Shown: positions 8,894-8,950 of the stretch, in pieces
How positions within the stretch are numbered: position 1 is the first letter of the stretch
How the letters are laid out: every line of letters begins with the position of its first letter
Source: Roseiarcus sp050013915
Lineage (GTDB): Bacteria > Pseudomonadota > Alphaproteobacteria > Rhizobiales > Beijerinckiaceae
Assembly: GCA_050013915.1 (NCBI GenBank)
Contig: JBEKEI010000183.1
Coordinates: 1 to 8,950, forward strand
Reading direction: 5' to 3'
Length of the DNA stretch: 8,950 nucleotides
The notes under the pieces: generated by a model
What the model was told of the DNA's origin: nothing
Seen by the model: the letters and a program-made list of their open reading frames with translations, nothing else
Database searches by the model: none
Program-made: the position numbers and the translations under genes

Positions 8894-8950
8894 ATGGCGG
8901 ATTTCTCGAAGCGGGAGGAGGTTCGAGACTGGCTCGACGCGATCGAGCCT
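8894..8950 (+). CDS. Start of an unidentified protein, cut by the window edge
   Basis: An ATG at 8894 opens a frame with no stop to the window end, giving MADFSKREEVRDWLDAIEP (19 residues). The composition is that of a soluble amphipathic helix, and G/C-rich third positions fit the neighbouring genes. A weak purine-rich stretch (GAGGGCCGGGG) precedes the ATG. The frame is also open upstream, but no ATG, GTG or TTG occurs in it between 8822 and 8893. The product cannot be named from this fragment. Confidence 0.4.
   Translation, partial: MADFSKREEVRDWLDAIEP

Overview
The window is very GC-rich, gene-dense chromosomal DNA, most likely from an alphaproteobacterium and probably of the order Hyphomicrobiales. 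The reasons are: the divergent uvrA/ssb pair followed by gyrA; an alphaproteobacterial-type LexA site (GAAC-N7-GAAC) between uvrA and ssb; UvrA, SSB and GyrA sequences of alphaproteobacterial style; and strong G/C third-position codon bias, which also creates long open antisense frames over the real genes. The species cannot be named from the sequence alone.

Left part (1-3431). Positions 1-239 (minus strand) hold the middle of an ABC-transporter extracellular solute-binding protein. It lacks its signal peptide and roughly its first 90-100 residues, and it abuts the stop codon of uvrA. Next is a complete uvrA (minus, 3175-236), the damage-recognition ATPase of nucleotide excision repair. The 256-bp divergent uvrA/ssb spacer carries a LexA/SOS box and a perfect 10-bp-stem GC hairpin.

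Middle (3432-5490). ssb (plus) encodes a 169-residue single-stranded-DNA-binding protein whose Gly-rich linker is encoded by long G runs. Facing it is a small secreted LprI/DUF1311-family protein (minus). This is divergent from a complete YgfF-like short-chain dehydrogenase (plus), with a 16-bp perfect palindrome in the spacer.

Right part (5491-8950). gyrA (plus, probable TTG start) encodes DNA gyrase subunit A with intact catalytic Tyr and GyrA box, but with Leu at the position equivalent to E. coli Ser83. It converges on a short minus-strand gene for a predicted coiled-coil protein of unknown function. After about 190 bp with no recognisable gene, a new plus-strand reading frame starts at 8894 and runs off the window.

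Together this is mainly a DNA maintenance neighbourhood: uvrA and ssb are probably co-controlled by LexA, and gyrA lies nearby. Two unrelated accessory genes (lprI-like and SDR) sit between ssb and gyrA. I see no mobile element, CRISPR array, RNA gene or convincing new multigene system. The most notable points are the truncated transporter gene fused to the uvrA end, the quinolone-resistance-type residue in GyrA, and the SOS box.
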